From the NCBI RefSeq assembly GCF_027111335.1, contig NZ_CP114288.1, positions 4,774,001 through 4,838,000 on the forward strand: a DNA stretch of 64,000 nt, in the 5' to 3' direction. The position numbers and the translations under genes are program-made. This DNA is from Flavobacterium aquiphilum. Its GTDB lineage: Bacteria > Bacteroidota > Bacteroidia > Flavobacteriales > Flavobacteriaceae. The notes beneath the pieces were generated by a model that did not search any database, was not told the origin of the DNA, and saw only the letters and a list, made by a program, of their open reading frames with translations. Numbering within the stretch: the stretch's first letter is position 1; each line of letters opens with the position of its first letter. This document shows, in pieces, positions 1 through 9,244 of this stretch.

Positions 1-470
1 AAACTACTTTCCAGTCTTCCGCCGTACATTCCGATTGGTTCTTTTATATCTGATTGCCCGTCAATTTTAAACTCTTGTGGCAATACGTGAATAATTTCTT
101 CTCCCGGTAACATGGCCAATTTATGAACCTGATTAATCAATAAATCAATATCACTTCCGCCTATTACTTCTTCAGGATTGCTTCTGCTGATGTAATCACT
201 GTGCTGAATACTTCTTATGTGCTGTCCAGCAATACCCACTACTACATCTTTAATCTTATACCCCGAATTATTTTCGGCCTCAAGAATTGCTTGTTGAATA
301 GACTGGATTGTTTGTGTAATATTATTTACAACCCCTCTGGCAACACCTAAACTTTTAGATTTTCCAACCCCCAAAATTTCAAGTTTACCATACCCATTCT
401 TTTTGCCTATCATGGCAACAATTTTCGTCGTCCCAATATCTAGACCTACTGCAATATTCTCTTTTTCCAT
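1..470 (-). CDS. ftsA: Cell division protein FtsA (partial, N-terminal part)
   Basis: FtsA is the actin-like ATPase that tethers FtsZ filaments to the membrane and recruits later divisome proteins. The reading frame starts at the ATG at 470 and is open to the left edge, so only about the first 156 residues are visible. The N-terminus carries the actin-fold phosphate-1 motif GLDIGTTKIVAMIGKKNG, followed by a FtsA-type 1C region with GIAGQHIRSIQ. The gene is last in the visible dcw cluster and starts 6 bp after the ftsQ stop, the usual ftsQ-ftsA order. ftsZ is expected to follow outside the window. Identity is secure from motif and position; the C-terminal membrane helix cannot be checked. Confidence 0.94.
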   Translation of the reverse strand, partial: MEKENIAVGLDIGTTKIVAMIGKKNGYGKLEILGVGKSKSLGVARGVVNNITQTIQSIQQAILEAENNSGYKIKDVVVGIAGQHIRSIQHSDYISRSNPEEVIGGSDIDLLINQVHKLAMLPGEEIIHVLPQEFKIDGQSDIKEPIGMYGGRLESS

Positions 471-476
471 TTTCTA

Positions 477-1199
477 TTATTTTGTACAAACTACCTGTTC
501 CGTAAATCTGAGATCTATTATTTTATATTTATCCAAAGAACTATCCAAACTTACTTTTTGAAAAAAAGCTTTATAGTTTTGAAATTTTCGCTCAACATTT
601 ATCAAACCACCAAAATCGATTTGATAATTATAATTTCTATTCTGCATTAATAAGCTACCATTAGGCATAATCTGTATGCCAATGATGTTTTTTCTCAAAA
701 ACGCATCATCATAAATTATCTTAAATAATTTAAATAAATCTTTGTTATTTTTCTTGTTTATCTCCCCAGAAACAAGTGGAACCCGAGCTGTAAAATTCTC
801 CGACAACGGCATGGTATTTCCCTCACTGTCAATATAGAAGGAACCTTCATCGTTAAAGACCCTAGCAATAGGAGTCTTCTGTTTTACAACTGCTTTTAGA
901 ACACCATCAATACTCACATACACATCGGCCTTAGCGATCATTTTTTGAGTATTTAATACATGCTCCAATTTATTCAAATCTAGCCTATCTTTTCTTATAG
1001 TTTCAGCATTCGAATTATTTTCTATTAACAATTTATTAACCGCTTCGCTTTTTAAAAAAAGAGCGTTTTCGCCTACAAAAACAACCTCCGTTTTGGTCAA
1101 TTTTCGTTTCGAATTTCGTTTGGATGTAAACGAAAAAAGAAAAACAACCAAAATAAACATGAGTAATAATCTTATATTATTCCAATTAAAGATTTTCAT
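477..1199 (-). CDS. ftsQ: Cell division protein FtsQ
   Basis: FtsQ is a bitopic inner-membrane protein that links early and late divisome proteins through a periplasmic POTRA-beta module. The 240-residue product has a short cytoplasmic tail, one transmembrane helix at about residues 10-26 (LLLMFILVVFLFSF) and a periplasmic domain. That domain contains the FtsQ-like stretch KADVYVSIDGVLKAVVKQ and then TPIARVFNDEGSFYIDSEG. Sequence conservation of FtsQ is low in Bacteroidota, so the call rests on length, topology, that motif region and its place between murC and ftsA. Its ATG overlaps the murC end by 14 bp, implying translational coupling. Confidence 0.9.
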   Translation of the reverse strand: MKIFNWNNIRLLLMFILVVFLFSFTSKRNSKRKLTKTEVVFVGENALFLKSEAVNKLLIENNSNAETIRKDRLDLNKLEHVLNTQKMIAKADVYVSIDGVLKAVVKQKTPIARVFNDEGSFYIDSEGNTMPLSENFTARVPLVSGEINKKNNKDLFKLFKIIYDDAFLRKNIIGIQIMPNGSLLMQNRNYNYQIDFGGLINVERKFQNYKAFFQKVSLDSSLDKYKIIDLRFTEQVVCTK

Positions 1200-2535
1200 A
1201 TAATGCTTTTTTTATTGACGGAACCATTTCTCCCAAATCACCTGCCCCAATAGTTACAATAACTGTGGCATCATTGGCCAAAATCTCAGGAATTAAATCT
1301 TCTTTACTGACAATTTTTTTATTATCGTTTGTCATTTTATCCATAAGCCATTGTGAATTAATTCCTTCCATAGGCAATTCACGTGCCGGATAAATTTCCA
1401 TTAAAAACACTTCATCAAAAGCTGATAAACTTTTAGCAAAATTATCAGCAAAATCCCTTGTTCTGCTGAACAAATGTGGTTGAAAAATTGCTAAAACCTT
1501 TTGTCCAGGATACAATTCCCTTACAGCTTGATGAACAGCATTAATTTCGGTTGGATGATGAGCATAATCATCGATATATACTAAATTATCTTCTTTAATC
1601 TGATACGAAAAACGTCTTCTGATTCCTCTAAAAGATGCCAAAGCGCTGGCAATAACACTGGTCGGGGTGCCATATGTTATTGCCATAGCCGAGGCCATCA
1701 GAGCATTCATTAAATTATGTTTTCCTGGTAATCCAAAACGCAAATCTTTAATAATTCCGTTTGGAGTCTTAACATCAAAAACATAACTACTGCTCTCTAT
1801 TCTTACATTGAAAGCTTCAAAAACTGCTTCTTCATTAACCGCGCAAACTACTCCTTGAATTGGCAATTCGTTGGTTATAAAAAGGTTGCTTTTATCTTCA
1901 ACTTTATTTGCAAATTCAACAAATGATGCTTCAATTGCTGTACTGGTTCCATAAATATCCAAATGATCAGCATCCATAGACGTAACGCAAGCGATATCCG
2001 GATGCAGGTGCAAAAAGGAACGATCAAACTCATCAGCTTCAACTACTGTAACTGTTTTCCCGGTCCCAATTAAGTTAGAATCATAATTCTCAACAATTCC
2101 GCCTATAAAAGCAGTCACATCAGCACCGCTTTCATACAAGATATGCCCCAAAATACTCGAAGTTGTAGTTTTACCGTGTGTCCCTGCAACTGCGAAACAA
2201 AAGGTATCTTTGGTAATAATACCTAAAACTTCAGCACGTTTTTTAACTTGATACTCTCTCTCGAGGAAATAATTCCATTCCGAATGCTTAACAGGAATTG
2301 CAGGAGTAATAATCACCAACGTATTTTCGACATAATAATCAGCTGGAATTAAACTAATATTATCTTCAAAATGAATATCGATCCCACTTTCTATCAATTC
2401 ACCAGTAAGTATAGAAGGTGTTTTGTCATAACCCGAAACCTGTTTTCCAATAGCCTTGAAATAACGCGCCAAAGCACTCATTCCGATACCTCCGATTCCT
2501 ATGAAATAGACGTTTTTAATTTGATTTAAATTCAT
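1186..2535 (-). CDS. murC: UDP-N-acetylmuramate--L-alanine ligase MurC
   Basis: This cytoplasmic ATP-dependent ligase adds L-alanine to UDP-MurNAc, the first step of stem-peptide assembly. The 449-residue product has an N-terminal Rossmann-like UDP-binding loop (YFIGIGGIGMSALAR, residues 10-24), the Mur-ligase ATP loop GTHGKTTT near residue 118, the central motif VVEADEFDRSFLHL and the C-terminal region DDYAHHPTEI. All are typical of MurC and not of the other Mur ligases. The length matches the family. The gene lies between murG (81 bp upstream) and ftsQ (14 bp overlap) in the dcw operon. Confidence 0.97.
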   Translation of the reverse strand: MNLNQIKNVYFIGIGGIGMSALARYFKAIGKQVSGYDKTPSILTGELIESGIDIHFEDNISLIPADYYVENTLVIITPAIPVKHSEWNYFLEREYQVKKRAEVLGIITKDTFCFAVAGTHGKTTTSSILGHILYESGADVTAFIGGIVENYDSNLIGTGKTVTVVEADEFDRSFLHLHPDIACVTSMDADHLDIYGTSTAIEASFVEFANKVEDKSNLFITNELPIQGVVCAVNEEAVFEAFNVRIESSSYVFDVKTPNGIIKDLRFGLPGKHNLMNALMASAMAITYGTPTSVIASALASFRGIRRRFSYQIKEDNLVYIDDYAHHPTEINAVHQAVRELYPGQKVLAIFQPHLFSRTRDFADNFAKSLSAFDEVFLMEIYPARELPMEGINSQWLMDKMTNDNKKIVSKEDLIPEILANDATVIVTIGAGDLGEMVPSIKKALYENL

Positions 2536-2616
2536 TTTGCTTCTTTTTTTAATTTATTTGGAATCCTCCCATTCGATCAACTCACACAATATTTCTCCCA
2601 AAATATTTTGGCATTA

Positions 2617-3699
2617 TTAAATTAGCTTTACAATTGCATCAACAATTTCCTCTGTTGCTTTTGGCTTTGCCAATAATTTAATGTTTTCACTAAGCTGATC
2701 TTGTTTTCCCTGGTCTTTTATCAACGATTCGAACACAAGACTAAAATCATCTAGTTGTGATTCTTTTAATAAAATTGCACCTTTCTTATTTACAATTGCC
2801 TCAGCATTTTTGGTTTGGTGATCTTCGGCAACATTGGGTGACGGAATAAAAATCACCGGTTTTCCAACAATGCACAACTCAGATACTGACGAAGCTCCTG
2901 CTCTTGAAACAATCATATCAGCAGCGGCATAAACCAAATCCATTCTTTCGATAAAAGCTATTACCTGAACATTATGACGATTGTAATTTTTATAATCCTC
3001 TAAATAAAATTTTCCACATTGCCATATCACCTGCACTTTTAGAGAAAGCAAATTGGGCAATTCTTTTTCAATTAATTGATTGATTCTTCTAGCTCCAAGG
3101 CTTCCACCGAGAATCAAAAGCGTTTTTTTGGATGGATCCAAATTGAAATATTCAATGGCTTCTTTTCTTTTTTCCTGAATATCCAATAAATCCTGACGAA
3201 CCGGATTTCCAGTCAAAATCATTTTATCGGCAGGAAAAAAACGTTCCAAATTATCATAAGCAACACAAATACTGTTTGCTTTTTTGCTCAAAAGTTTATT
3301 GGTAATTCCCGGATAAGAATTTTGCTCCTGAATTACAGTTGGTATATTCATGCTATTGGCCATTTTCAATAATGGTCCGCTTGCAAAACCACCTGTACCG
3401 ATAACTACATCCGGTTTAAATCTTTTAATTATTTTTCTGGATTCCCATAAACTACTTAATACTTTAAATGGGAACATTGCATTTTGGAGTGTTAATTTTC
3501 TTTGCAATCCGGCAATCCAAAGTCCTTGTATTTTGTAACCTGCCTGAGGCACTTTTTGCATTTCCATTTTGTCTTTGGCACCAACGAACAAAATTTCGGC
3601 ATCAGGGAAACGTGACTGCAATTCATTTGCTATTGCTATTGCAGGATAGATATGCCCTCCTGTACCTCCTCCACTTAAGATAAATTTATGCTTTGCCAT
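2617..3699 (-). CDS. murG: UDP-N-acetylglucosamine--undecaprenyl-PP-MurNAc-pentapeptide GlcNAc transferase MurG
   Basis: MurG adds GlcNAc to lipid I, giving lipid II, at the cytoplasmic face of the membrane. The 360-residue product has the glycine-rich N-terminal motif [13 protein letters not shown] (residues 8-20). It also has the second family loop GTGGFASGP, the donor-binding [10 protein letters not shown] and the C-terminal nucleotide-sugar region [11 protein letters not shown]. Start, length and motif spacing fit GT28 MurG. It sits 77 bp downstream of ftsW and upstream of murC in the operon. Confidence 0.97.
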   Translation of the reverse strand: MAKHKFILSGGGTGGHIYPAIAIANELQSRFPDAEILFVGAKDKMEMQKVPQAGYKIQGLWIAGLQRKLTLQNAMFPFKVLSSLWESRKIIKRFKPDVVIGTGGFASGPLLKMANSMNIPTVIQEQNSYPGITNKLLSKKANSICVAYDNLERFFPADKMILTGNPVRQDLLDIQEKRKEAIEYFNLDPSKKTLLILGGSLGARRINQLIEKELPNLLSLKVQVIWQCGKFYLEDYKNYNRHNVQVIAFIERMDLVYAAADMIVSRAGASSVSELCIVGKPVIFIPSPNVAEDHQTKNAEAIVNKKGAILLKESQLDDFSLVFESLIKDQGKQDQLSENIKLLAKPKATEEIVDAIVKLI

Positions 3700-3776
3700 T
3701 TTGAAAAAATTCTAAGTTGCTTCTTTTATTTATAAATTGTAATAAACTGTATTATTAAAGACTTCTCTAATCCCAA

Positions 3777-5096
3777 TTACTTCAACACCGCGTTCATCGG
3801 GTTCTTTGAATTATCCATAATGGAATAATTACCTGCGTCTAAATTTTCATTTACCTTTTTAAAATCTGCTTCCTCAAGATCTGCTTCCAATTCTCTATCT
3901 ATAAGTTTTTGAAGTATTTCTTCTCTTTTTTCTTTTTCCAATTTTTCCTGGGCAATTTCCTCTTCTTTTTTGGTCACGCTCAAGATAATTCCAAGTCCAA
4001 AACAAGTCATCCAAATCGAACTACCTCCACTACTTATCAAAGGCAATGTTTGTCCTGTTACCGGCAATAATTCAACAGCAACACACATATTAATCATAGC
4101 TTGAAAAATCATTGGAAATCCTAAACCAATTACGACCAATTTACCAAAAAGGGTATTCGCTTTATGCGAGGCAACTACAAAACGGAACAACAAAAGCAAG
4201 TACAAAACCAAAACTCCCAATCCACCCACAAGCCCATATTCTTCAACAATAATGGCGTAAATAAAATCGGAGGAAGACTGTGGTAAGAAATTTTTCTGAA
4301 CACTTTTTCCAGGTCCCAGACCATAAATCTGACCAGAAGCAATAGCTATTTTAGCTTTTTCTATTTGATAATCATCCTCATCGCCATCCTTATGAGAGAA
4401 ATTTGCAATTCGACTTTCCCAAGTATCTACCCTGCTAAAAAAGCTTGAATTTGGAAATGCTTTAGCCAATAACACGAAAAACGCTAATGCGGCAATTCCA
4501 CAGCCCATGATATAAAGAATATATTTCACAGGATATCTACCAATAAAAACAAGCATTATGACCATTGAAAAAATCAAAGCCGTTGTTGAGAAATTGGCAG
4601 GAAGAATAAACATAAGAGTAATAAAAACCGGAGTCCATAGTTCCCATAATGAGGATTTGAACGTAATTGGTGTTTCTCTGGTTTTCGATAAATATCGGGC
4701 AACAAAAATGAATAACATTATCGCAGCAACTGTCGATGGCTGAAATGACAATCCAATAAACGGAATCTGAATCCATCTACTAGCATTGGCTCCAGCAATT
4801 ACCGTCCCTTTAACCAAGGTATAAGCCAATACAATCCAAACAATTGGCAATCCTGCTTTTGAAATAGCTCTGAAATAATGATATGGAATCTTATGTACCC
4901 AATATATAATCACAAACCCAATACAGATATGGGCAAAATGTTTTACCAAATACCCTAAAGTATTTCCGGTACCATGCCCTAAATAAGCCAAATTACTACT
5001 TGCACTAAAAACCGGCATAAATGAAAACAAGGCCAATAAGGCCACGAATGACCAAATGCCTTTATCTCCCTTTAGCTTGTTAATTAGTTCTTTCAT
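3777..5096 (-). CDS. ftsW: Lipid II polymerase FtsW (SEDS family)
   Basis: FtsW is a polytopic SEDS glycosyltransferase that works with FtsI to make septal peptidoglycan. The 439-residue product has about ten hydrophobic helices and SEDS signatures such as GANASRWIQIPFIGLSFQPS around residue 105 and the C-terminal PLISSGGSS. The last 60 or so residues form a charged, glutamate/lysine-rich cytoplasmic tail (EEEIAQEKLEKEKREEIL) longer than in well-studied FtsW proteins. Placement between murD and murG points to FtsW rather than RodA. The 106-bp gap to murD contains a 15-bp inverted repeat. Confidence 0.95.
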   Translation of the reverse strand: MKELINKLKGDKGIWSFVALLALFSFMPVFSASSNLAYLGHGTGNTLGYLVKHFAHICIGFVIIYWVHKIPYHYFRAISKAGLPIVWIVLAYTLVKGTVIAGANASRWIQIPFIGLSFQPSTVAAIMLFIFVARYLSKTRETPITFKSSLWELWTPVFITLMFILPANFSTTALIFSMVIMLVFIGRYPVKYILYIMGCGIAALAFFVLLAKAFPNSSFFSRVDTWESRIANFSHKDGDEDDYQIEKAKIAIASGQIYGLGPGKSVQKNFLPQSSSDFIYAIIVEEYGLVGGLGVLVLYLLLLFRFVVASHKANTLFGKLVVIGLGFPMIFQAMINMCVAVELLPVTGQTLPLISSGGSSIWMTCFGLGIILSVTKKEEEIAQEKLEKEKREEILQKLIDRELEADLEEADFKKVNENLDAGNYSIMDNSKNPMNAVLK

Positions 5097-5105
5097 TTCT
5101 AAATA

Positions 5106-5181
5106 AGTTTAGAAAGTTTATATGATGATTTATGAGTTCATTAAAATAAATTTAGAATTACATATCTAAACTTTCTAAACT
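5106..5181. repeat. Intergenic inverted repeat between murD and ftsW
   Basis: The arm AGTTTAGAAAGTTTA at 5106-5120 is the exact reverse complement of 5167-5181, with a 46-nt AT-rich spacer. It fills most of the gap between the murD stop and the ftsW start. It is not followed by a T-run in the direction of transcription, so it does not look like a standard terminator. It resembles other intergenic inverted repeats in this window and may be a dispersed element or an RNA processing hairpin. Confidence 0.7.
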
Positions 5182-5202
5182 CCTACCCGTCATAAACTTT
5201 TT

Positions 5203-6540
5203 TTATAAATTCTTAACCGCTTGCTTAAATTGCCTTCCTCTGTCTTCGTAATTTTCGAACAAATCAAAACTGGCACATGCTGGTGACAACAATACAGTAT
5301 CTCCTTTTTCAGACAGACGTTGTGCCATACGAACGGCTTCAACCATGCTGTTTACTTCTACCATAATATCAACAACATTCCCGAAAGTATCGATGATCTT
5401 TTTATTATCAACACCCAAACAAATAATAGCTTTTACTTTTTCGCGAACTAACGACATCAATTCATGATAATCATTCCCTTTATCAACACCACCAACTATC
5501 CAAACAGTAGGTGTATTCATACTGTCTAAAGCAAAGAATACCGAATTTACATTTGTAGCTTTTGAATCATTAATATATTGTACGTTTTGAATCTTCAATA
5601 CTTTTTCCAAACGATGTTCAACCCCTTGGAAATTAGACAAACTCTCACGAATAGTTTCTTTTCTTATTTGCAAAATTTTTGCAACAGAAGTCGCCGCCAT
5701 AGCATTCTTTAAATTATGTTTTCCTTCCAATGCAATGTACTCGGTTTCCATTGTGAACTCTTCTTGATTGATCTTTACTTCCATTTTATTATTTTTTAAA
5801 TAAGCTCCTTCAGTGAATTCGTCGGTTAACGAAAAAGGAATTAGTTTGGCTTTAACTTTGTCTTTATTTTTACTCAACCATTCTGAAATGGCTTCATCAT
5901 TTGCATCATAAATCAGAAAATCTTTTTCTGTTTGGTTCATTGTAATACGAAACTTCGACTCTATATAATTTTGATATTTGTAATCGTATCGATCTAAATG
6001 ATCCGGGCTTATATTTGTTATTATTGCGATATCCGGTTTGAATTCTACAATTCCGTCCAGTTGAAAACTACTCAACTCAATCACATAGTAATCATAATTA
6101 TTATCAGCAACCTGCCAGGCAAAACTTTTTCCAACATTTCCAGCCAATCCCACATTCAATCCCGCTGTTTTCAATAAATGATATGTCAGCATTGTTGTGG
6201 TCGTTTTCCCGTTGCTCCCTGTTATCCCAACGAAATGGGCTTTTGTAAAAGGAGCTGCAAATTCAATCTCAGATATTACGGGAATTCCTTTTTTTCTTAA
6301 TTGCTTTACTATTGGTGATTTGTCGGGAATTCCAGGACTCTTCATGACCAAATCGGCATTCAAAACCAGATCTTCAGTATGTTTTTCTTCTTCCCAAGCG
6401 ATGCCATTTATAATTAACACCTCTTTGTAACTGTCTTTTATTTTCCCAAAATCGGAAACAAAAACATCATATCCTTTTTTCTTACCGAGGATTGCAGTAC
6501 CTACACCGCTCTCTCCTCCCCCTAAAATCACCAGCCTCAC
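5203..6540 (-). CDS. murD: UDP-N-acetylmuramoyl-L-alanine--D-glutamate ligase MurD
   Basis: MurD adds D-glutamate to UDP-MurNAc-L-Ala. The 445-residue protein begins with the UDP-binding region LVILGGGESGVGTAILG. It carries the ATP loop GITGSNGKTTTTM near residue 110, the motif ISPDHLDRYDYKYQNY, and the C-terminal NDSKATNVNSV and LLSPACASFDLFENYEDRG typical of MurD. The start overlaps nothing and lies 1 bp after the mraY stop, so the two are almost certainly co-translated. Length is normal. Confidence 0.97.
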   Translation of the reverse strand: MRLVILGGGESGVGTAILGKKKGYDVFVSDFGKIKDSYKEVLIINGIAWEEEKHTEDLVLNADLVMKSPGIPDKSPIVKQLRKKGIPVISEIEFAAPFTKAHFVGITGSNGKTTTTMLTYHLLKTAGLNVGLAGNVGKSFAWQVADNNYDYYVIELSSFQLDGIVEFKPDIAIITNISPDHLDRYDYKYQNYIESKFRITMNQTEKDFLIYDANDEAISEWLSKNKDKVKAKLIPFSLTDEFTEGAYLKNNKMEVKINQEEFTMETEYIALEGKHNLKNAMAATSVAKILQIRKETIRESLSNFQGVEHRLEKVLKIQNVQYINDSKATNVNSVFFALDSMNTPTVWIVGGVDKGNDYHELMSLVREKVKAIICLGVDNKKIIDTFGNVVDIMVEVNSMVEAVRMAQRLSEKGDTVLLSPACASFDLFENYEDRGRQFKQAVKNL

Positions 6541-6541
6541 G

Positions 6542-7774
6542 TTATCTCAATTTTAGTGTAACAATTGACAAAATGGCCAGCATGATTGCAACTACCCAAA
6601 ATCGTGTCACTATCTTACTCTCATGATATCCTTTCTTTTGATAGTGATGATGAAGTGGTGACATCAGAAAAATTCGTCGTCCTTCTCCAAAGCGTTTTTT
6701 GGTATATTTAAAATAGCTTACTTGCAAAACAACAGAGAAGTTTTCGACCAAAAAGATTCCGCACAACAAAGGAATAAGCAATTCTTTTCGGACAGCGATC
6801 GCTAATACAGCAATAATCCCTCCGATGGTCAAACTTCCGGTATCACCCATAAAAACAGAAGCAGGATATGAGTTGTACCAAAGAAAACCTATCAAAGCTC
6901 CTAAAAATGCCGCAATGAAAACGGTCATCTCCCCAGAATGTGGGATGTACATAATATTTAGATAATTTGAGAAAATAATATTCCCCGAAACGAATGTAAA
7001 AATCCCGAGTGCAAAAACGGAAACAGCAGAAGTTCCCGCAGCCAAACCGTCAATACCATCCGTTAGGTTGGCACCATTTGAAACAGCTGTAATAATAAAA
7101 ATTACCACAGGAATGAAAACCAACCAAGCCCATTTTTCGTAATCAGGACCGATCCACTTTAAAACAATAGCGTAATCAAATTCATTATTTTTTACAAAAG
7201 GAATTGTAGTAGCCGTTGATTTTTCTTCAACTGAAGCTGGTCTAACTACCGTTTCATTAGTTTGTTTAATGATGGTACTACTATTTGCAGTATCAGTTTT
7301 AACCGTTACAACAGGGCTAAAATACAAGACTGAACCAACGATTACTCCTAATCCAACTTGCCCAAATACTTTAAAAATTCCTTTAAGACCTTCTTTATCT
7401 TTCTTGAAAATTTTGATATAATCATCAATAAAACCGATAATCCCCATCCATAAGGTGGTAACAATCAACAAAACAATATAGATATTATGCAATCTTGCAA
7501 AAAGAACTACCGGAACCAAAGTTGCAAATATGATAATGATACCTCCCATTGTAGGTGTACCGGCTTTTTCATTTTGCCCAGCCAATCCTAATTCACGAAC
7601 TGTTTCCCCTACTTGTTGTCTACTTAAAAAACTGATAATTCGCTTTCCATAAATGGTAGACAATAACAATGACAACATCAATGCTAAGGCTGATCTAAAA
7701 GTAATGTACTGGAAAACCCCTGCTCCAGGGACATCCATTACTTTGTCTAAATATTGAAATAAGTAGTATAGCAT
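6542..7774 (-). CDS. mraY: Phospho-N-acetylmuramoyl-pentapeptide transferase MraY
   Basis: MraY transfers phospho-MurNAc-pentapeptide to undecaprenyl phosphate, giving lipid I. The 410-residue polytopic protein carries the catalytic motifs FIDDYIK (Asp117/Asp118), [21 protein letters not shown] and the HHH motif [11 protein letters not shown]. It is about 50 residues longer than the E. coli enzyme. The extra length lies between the fourth and fifth helices at about residues 152-215, a hydrophilic Ser/Thr-rich loop that should face the periplasm. Similar enlargement is, as far as I know, common in Bacteroidota. The gene is 6 bp after murE and 1 bp before murD. Confidence 0.97.
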   Translation of the reverse strand: MLYYLFQYLDKVMDVPGAGVFQYITFRSALALMLSLLLSTIYGKRIISFLSRQQVGETVRELGLAGQNEKAGTPTMGGIIIIFATLVPVVLFARLHNIYIVLLIVTTLWMGIIGFIDDYIKIFKKDKEGLKGIFKVFGQVGLGVIVGSVLYFSPVVTVKTDTANSSTIIKQTNETVVRPASVEEKSTATTIPFVKNNEFDYAIVLKWIGPDYEKWAWLVFIPVVIFIITAVSNGANLTDGIDGLAAGTSAVSVFALGIFTFVSGNIIFSNYLNIMYIPHSGEMTVFIAAFLGALIGFLWYNSYPASVFMGDTGSLTIGGIIAVLAIAVRKELLIPLLCGIFLVENFSVVLQVSYFKYTKKRFGEGRRIFLMSPLHHHYQKKGYHESKIVTRFWVVAIMLAILSIVTLKLR

Positions 7775-7780
7775 ATTGTT

Positions 7781-9244
7781 TTATTTTAACAGTTGGTTTA
7801 AAATCTCTTTTACAGTTTTCATGTCATCAAAATCGTGACGCACTCCTTTAATCTCCTGATAGGTTTCGTGACCTTTACCGGCAATCAATATAATATCATT
7901 CGGTTGAGCCAATTGACAAGCTGTTTTTATAGCTTGGAACCTATCTGTGATTGACAAGGATTTTTTAAAATTTTGAGCTTGTATCCCCTTTTCCATTTCT
8001 TGAATTATGGCTTCAGGCTCTTCGTTTCTAGGATTATCAGAAGTTAGAATTACTTTGTCGCTCAATTCTGTTGCAATGTTGGCCATAACAGGACGTTTTG
8101 CAGTATCCCTATTTCCACCACAACCTACAACCGTTATCAATTGCTCGTTATTGGTGCGCACATCGTTGATGGTATTTAAAACATTTTCGAGTGCATCAGG
8201 TGTATGCGCATAATCTACAATAGCCGTTATATTAGCATTAGAAACTATATATTGGAATCGACCTGAAACACTTTCCAATTCAGACATCAACCTAAGCGCT
8301 TCCAAACTATCCAATCCCAATTCTACGGCTGCTCCATATATTGCCAACAAATTGTAAGCGTTAAAAGTTCCAATTAATTTCACCCAAACTTCATTCCCAT
8401 TAACTTTCAATAATAATCCTGATAATTGGCTTTCTAAAATTTGTGCTTTGTAATCAGCATATGTTTTTAAGGCGTATGAAAGTTTTTTAGCTACAGTATT
8501 CTGAAGCATTAACGCCCCATTTTTATCATCGATATTGGTAAGAGCAAAAGCACTATTTGGCAGGTGATCGAAAAAAGATTTTTTCACATCTCTATATTCT
8601 GCGAATGTAGGATGGTAATCCAAATGATCATGGGACAAATTGGTAAATATTCCTCCTCTAAAGTGTAATCCTTCAGTACGTTTTTGATGAATTCCGTGTG
8701 AACTCACTTCCATAAAACAATATTCAACACCTTCGTTCACCATTTCGTTCAAGAAATGATTTATGGTTATTGAATCTGGTGTTGTATGAGTTGCTTTATA
8801 TTCTAAATCATCTACTAAAATCTTAACTGTCGAAATCAATCCAACTTTAAAACCAGCTTTTTTAAACAATTGATATAACAAAGAAGCAACAGTTGTTTTA
8901 CCGTTAGTCCCTGTAATACCAACCAATTTCAATTTTTGAGATGGATTGCCATAAAAATTGGCAGCCATAAAAGCCAAAGCCGCATTGGTATCCTTCACGC
9001 ATACATAAGTCACACCATTTATTAGGTTAGACGGAAGTGTATCGCAAATAACCACCGAAGCACCTAGCTCGATTGCTTTTTCGATAAAATCATGACCATC
9101 CGAAATTGTACCACGAATTGCTATAAAAACATCGTTCTTTTCGATTTTTCTGGAATCAAAATGCAATTGGTTTATCGCAATTTCAGTAGAACCCGAAACA
9201 GATTCTATTGTCACTTTATATAATATGTCTTTTAATATGCTCAT
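7781..9244 (-). CDS. murE: UDP-N-acetylmuramoyl-tripeptide synthetase MurE
   Basis: MurE adds the third residue of the stem peptide, probably meso-diaminopimelate. The 487-residue product has the ATP loop GITGTNGKTTVASL near residue 109, the motif TTPDSITINHFLNEM, and SHDHLDYHPTFAEYRDVKK in the central domain. The C-terminal specificity loop reads SDNPRNEEPEAII; the DNPR(x)E form is the signature for meso-DAP rather than L-lysine. Its ATG overlaps the ftsI stop by 4 bp, so translation is probably coupled. Confidence 0.97.
   Translation of the reverse strand: MSILKDILYKVTIESVSGSTEIAINQLHFDSRKIEKNDVFIAIRGTISDGHDFIEKAIELGASVVICDTLPSNLINGVTYVCVKDTNAALAFMAANFYGNPSQKLKLVGITGTNGKTTVASLLYQLFKKAGFKVGLISTVKILVDDLEYKATHTTPDSITINHFLNEMVNEGVEYCFMEVSSHGIHQKRTEGLHFRGGIFTNLSHDHLDYHPTFAEYRDVKKSFFDHLPNSAFALTNIDDKNGALMLQNTVAKKLSYALKTYADYKAQILESQLSGLLLKVNGNEVWVKLIGTFNAYNLLAIYGAAVELGLDSLEALRLMSELESVSGRFQYIVSNANITAIVDYAHTPDALENVLNTINDVRTNNEQLITVVGCGGNRDTAKRPVMANIATELSDKVILTSDNPRNEEPEAIIQEMEKGIQAQNFKKSLSITDRFQAIKTACQLAQPNDIILIAGKGHETYQEIKGVRHDFDDMKTVKEILNQLLK

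Noticed and set aside
3350..3683. Open frames on the plus strand inside murG
   Set aside because: They lie opposite a well-conserved gene, lack recognisable features and are explained as shadows of its codon pattern; the same applies to other short frames inside genes across the window.
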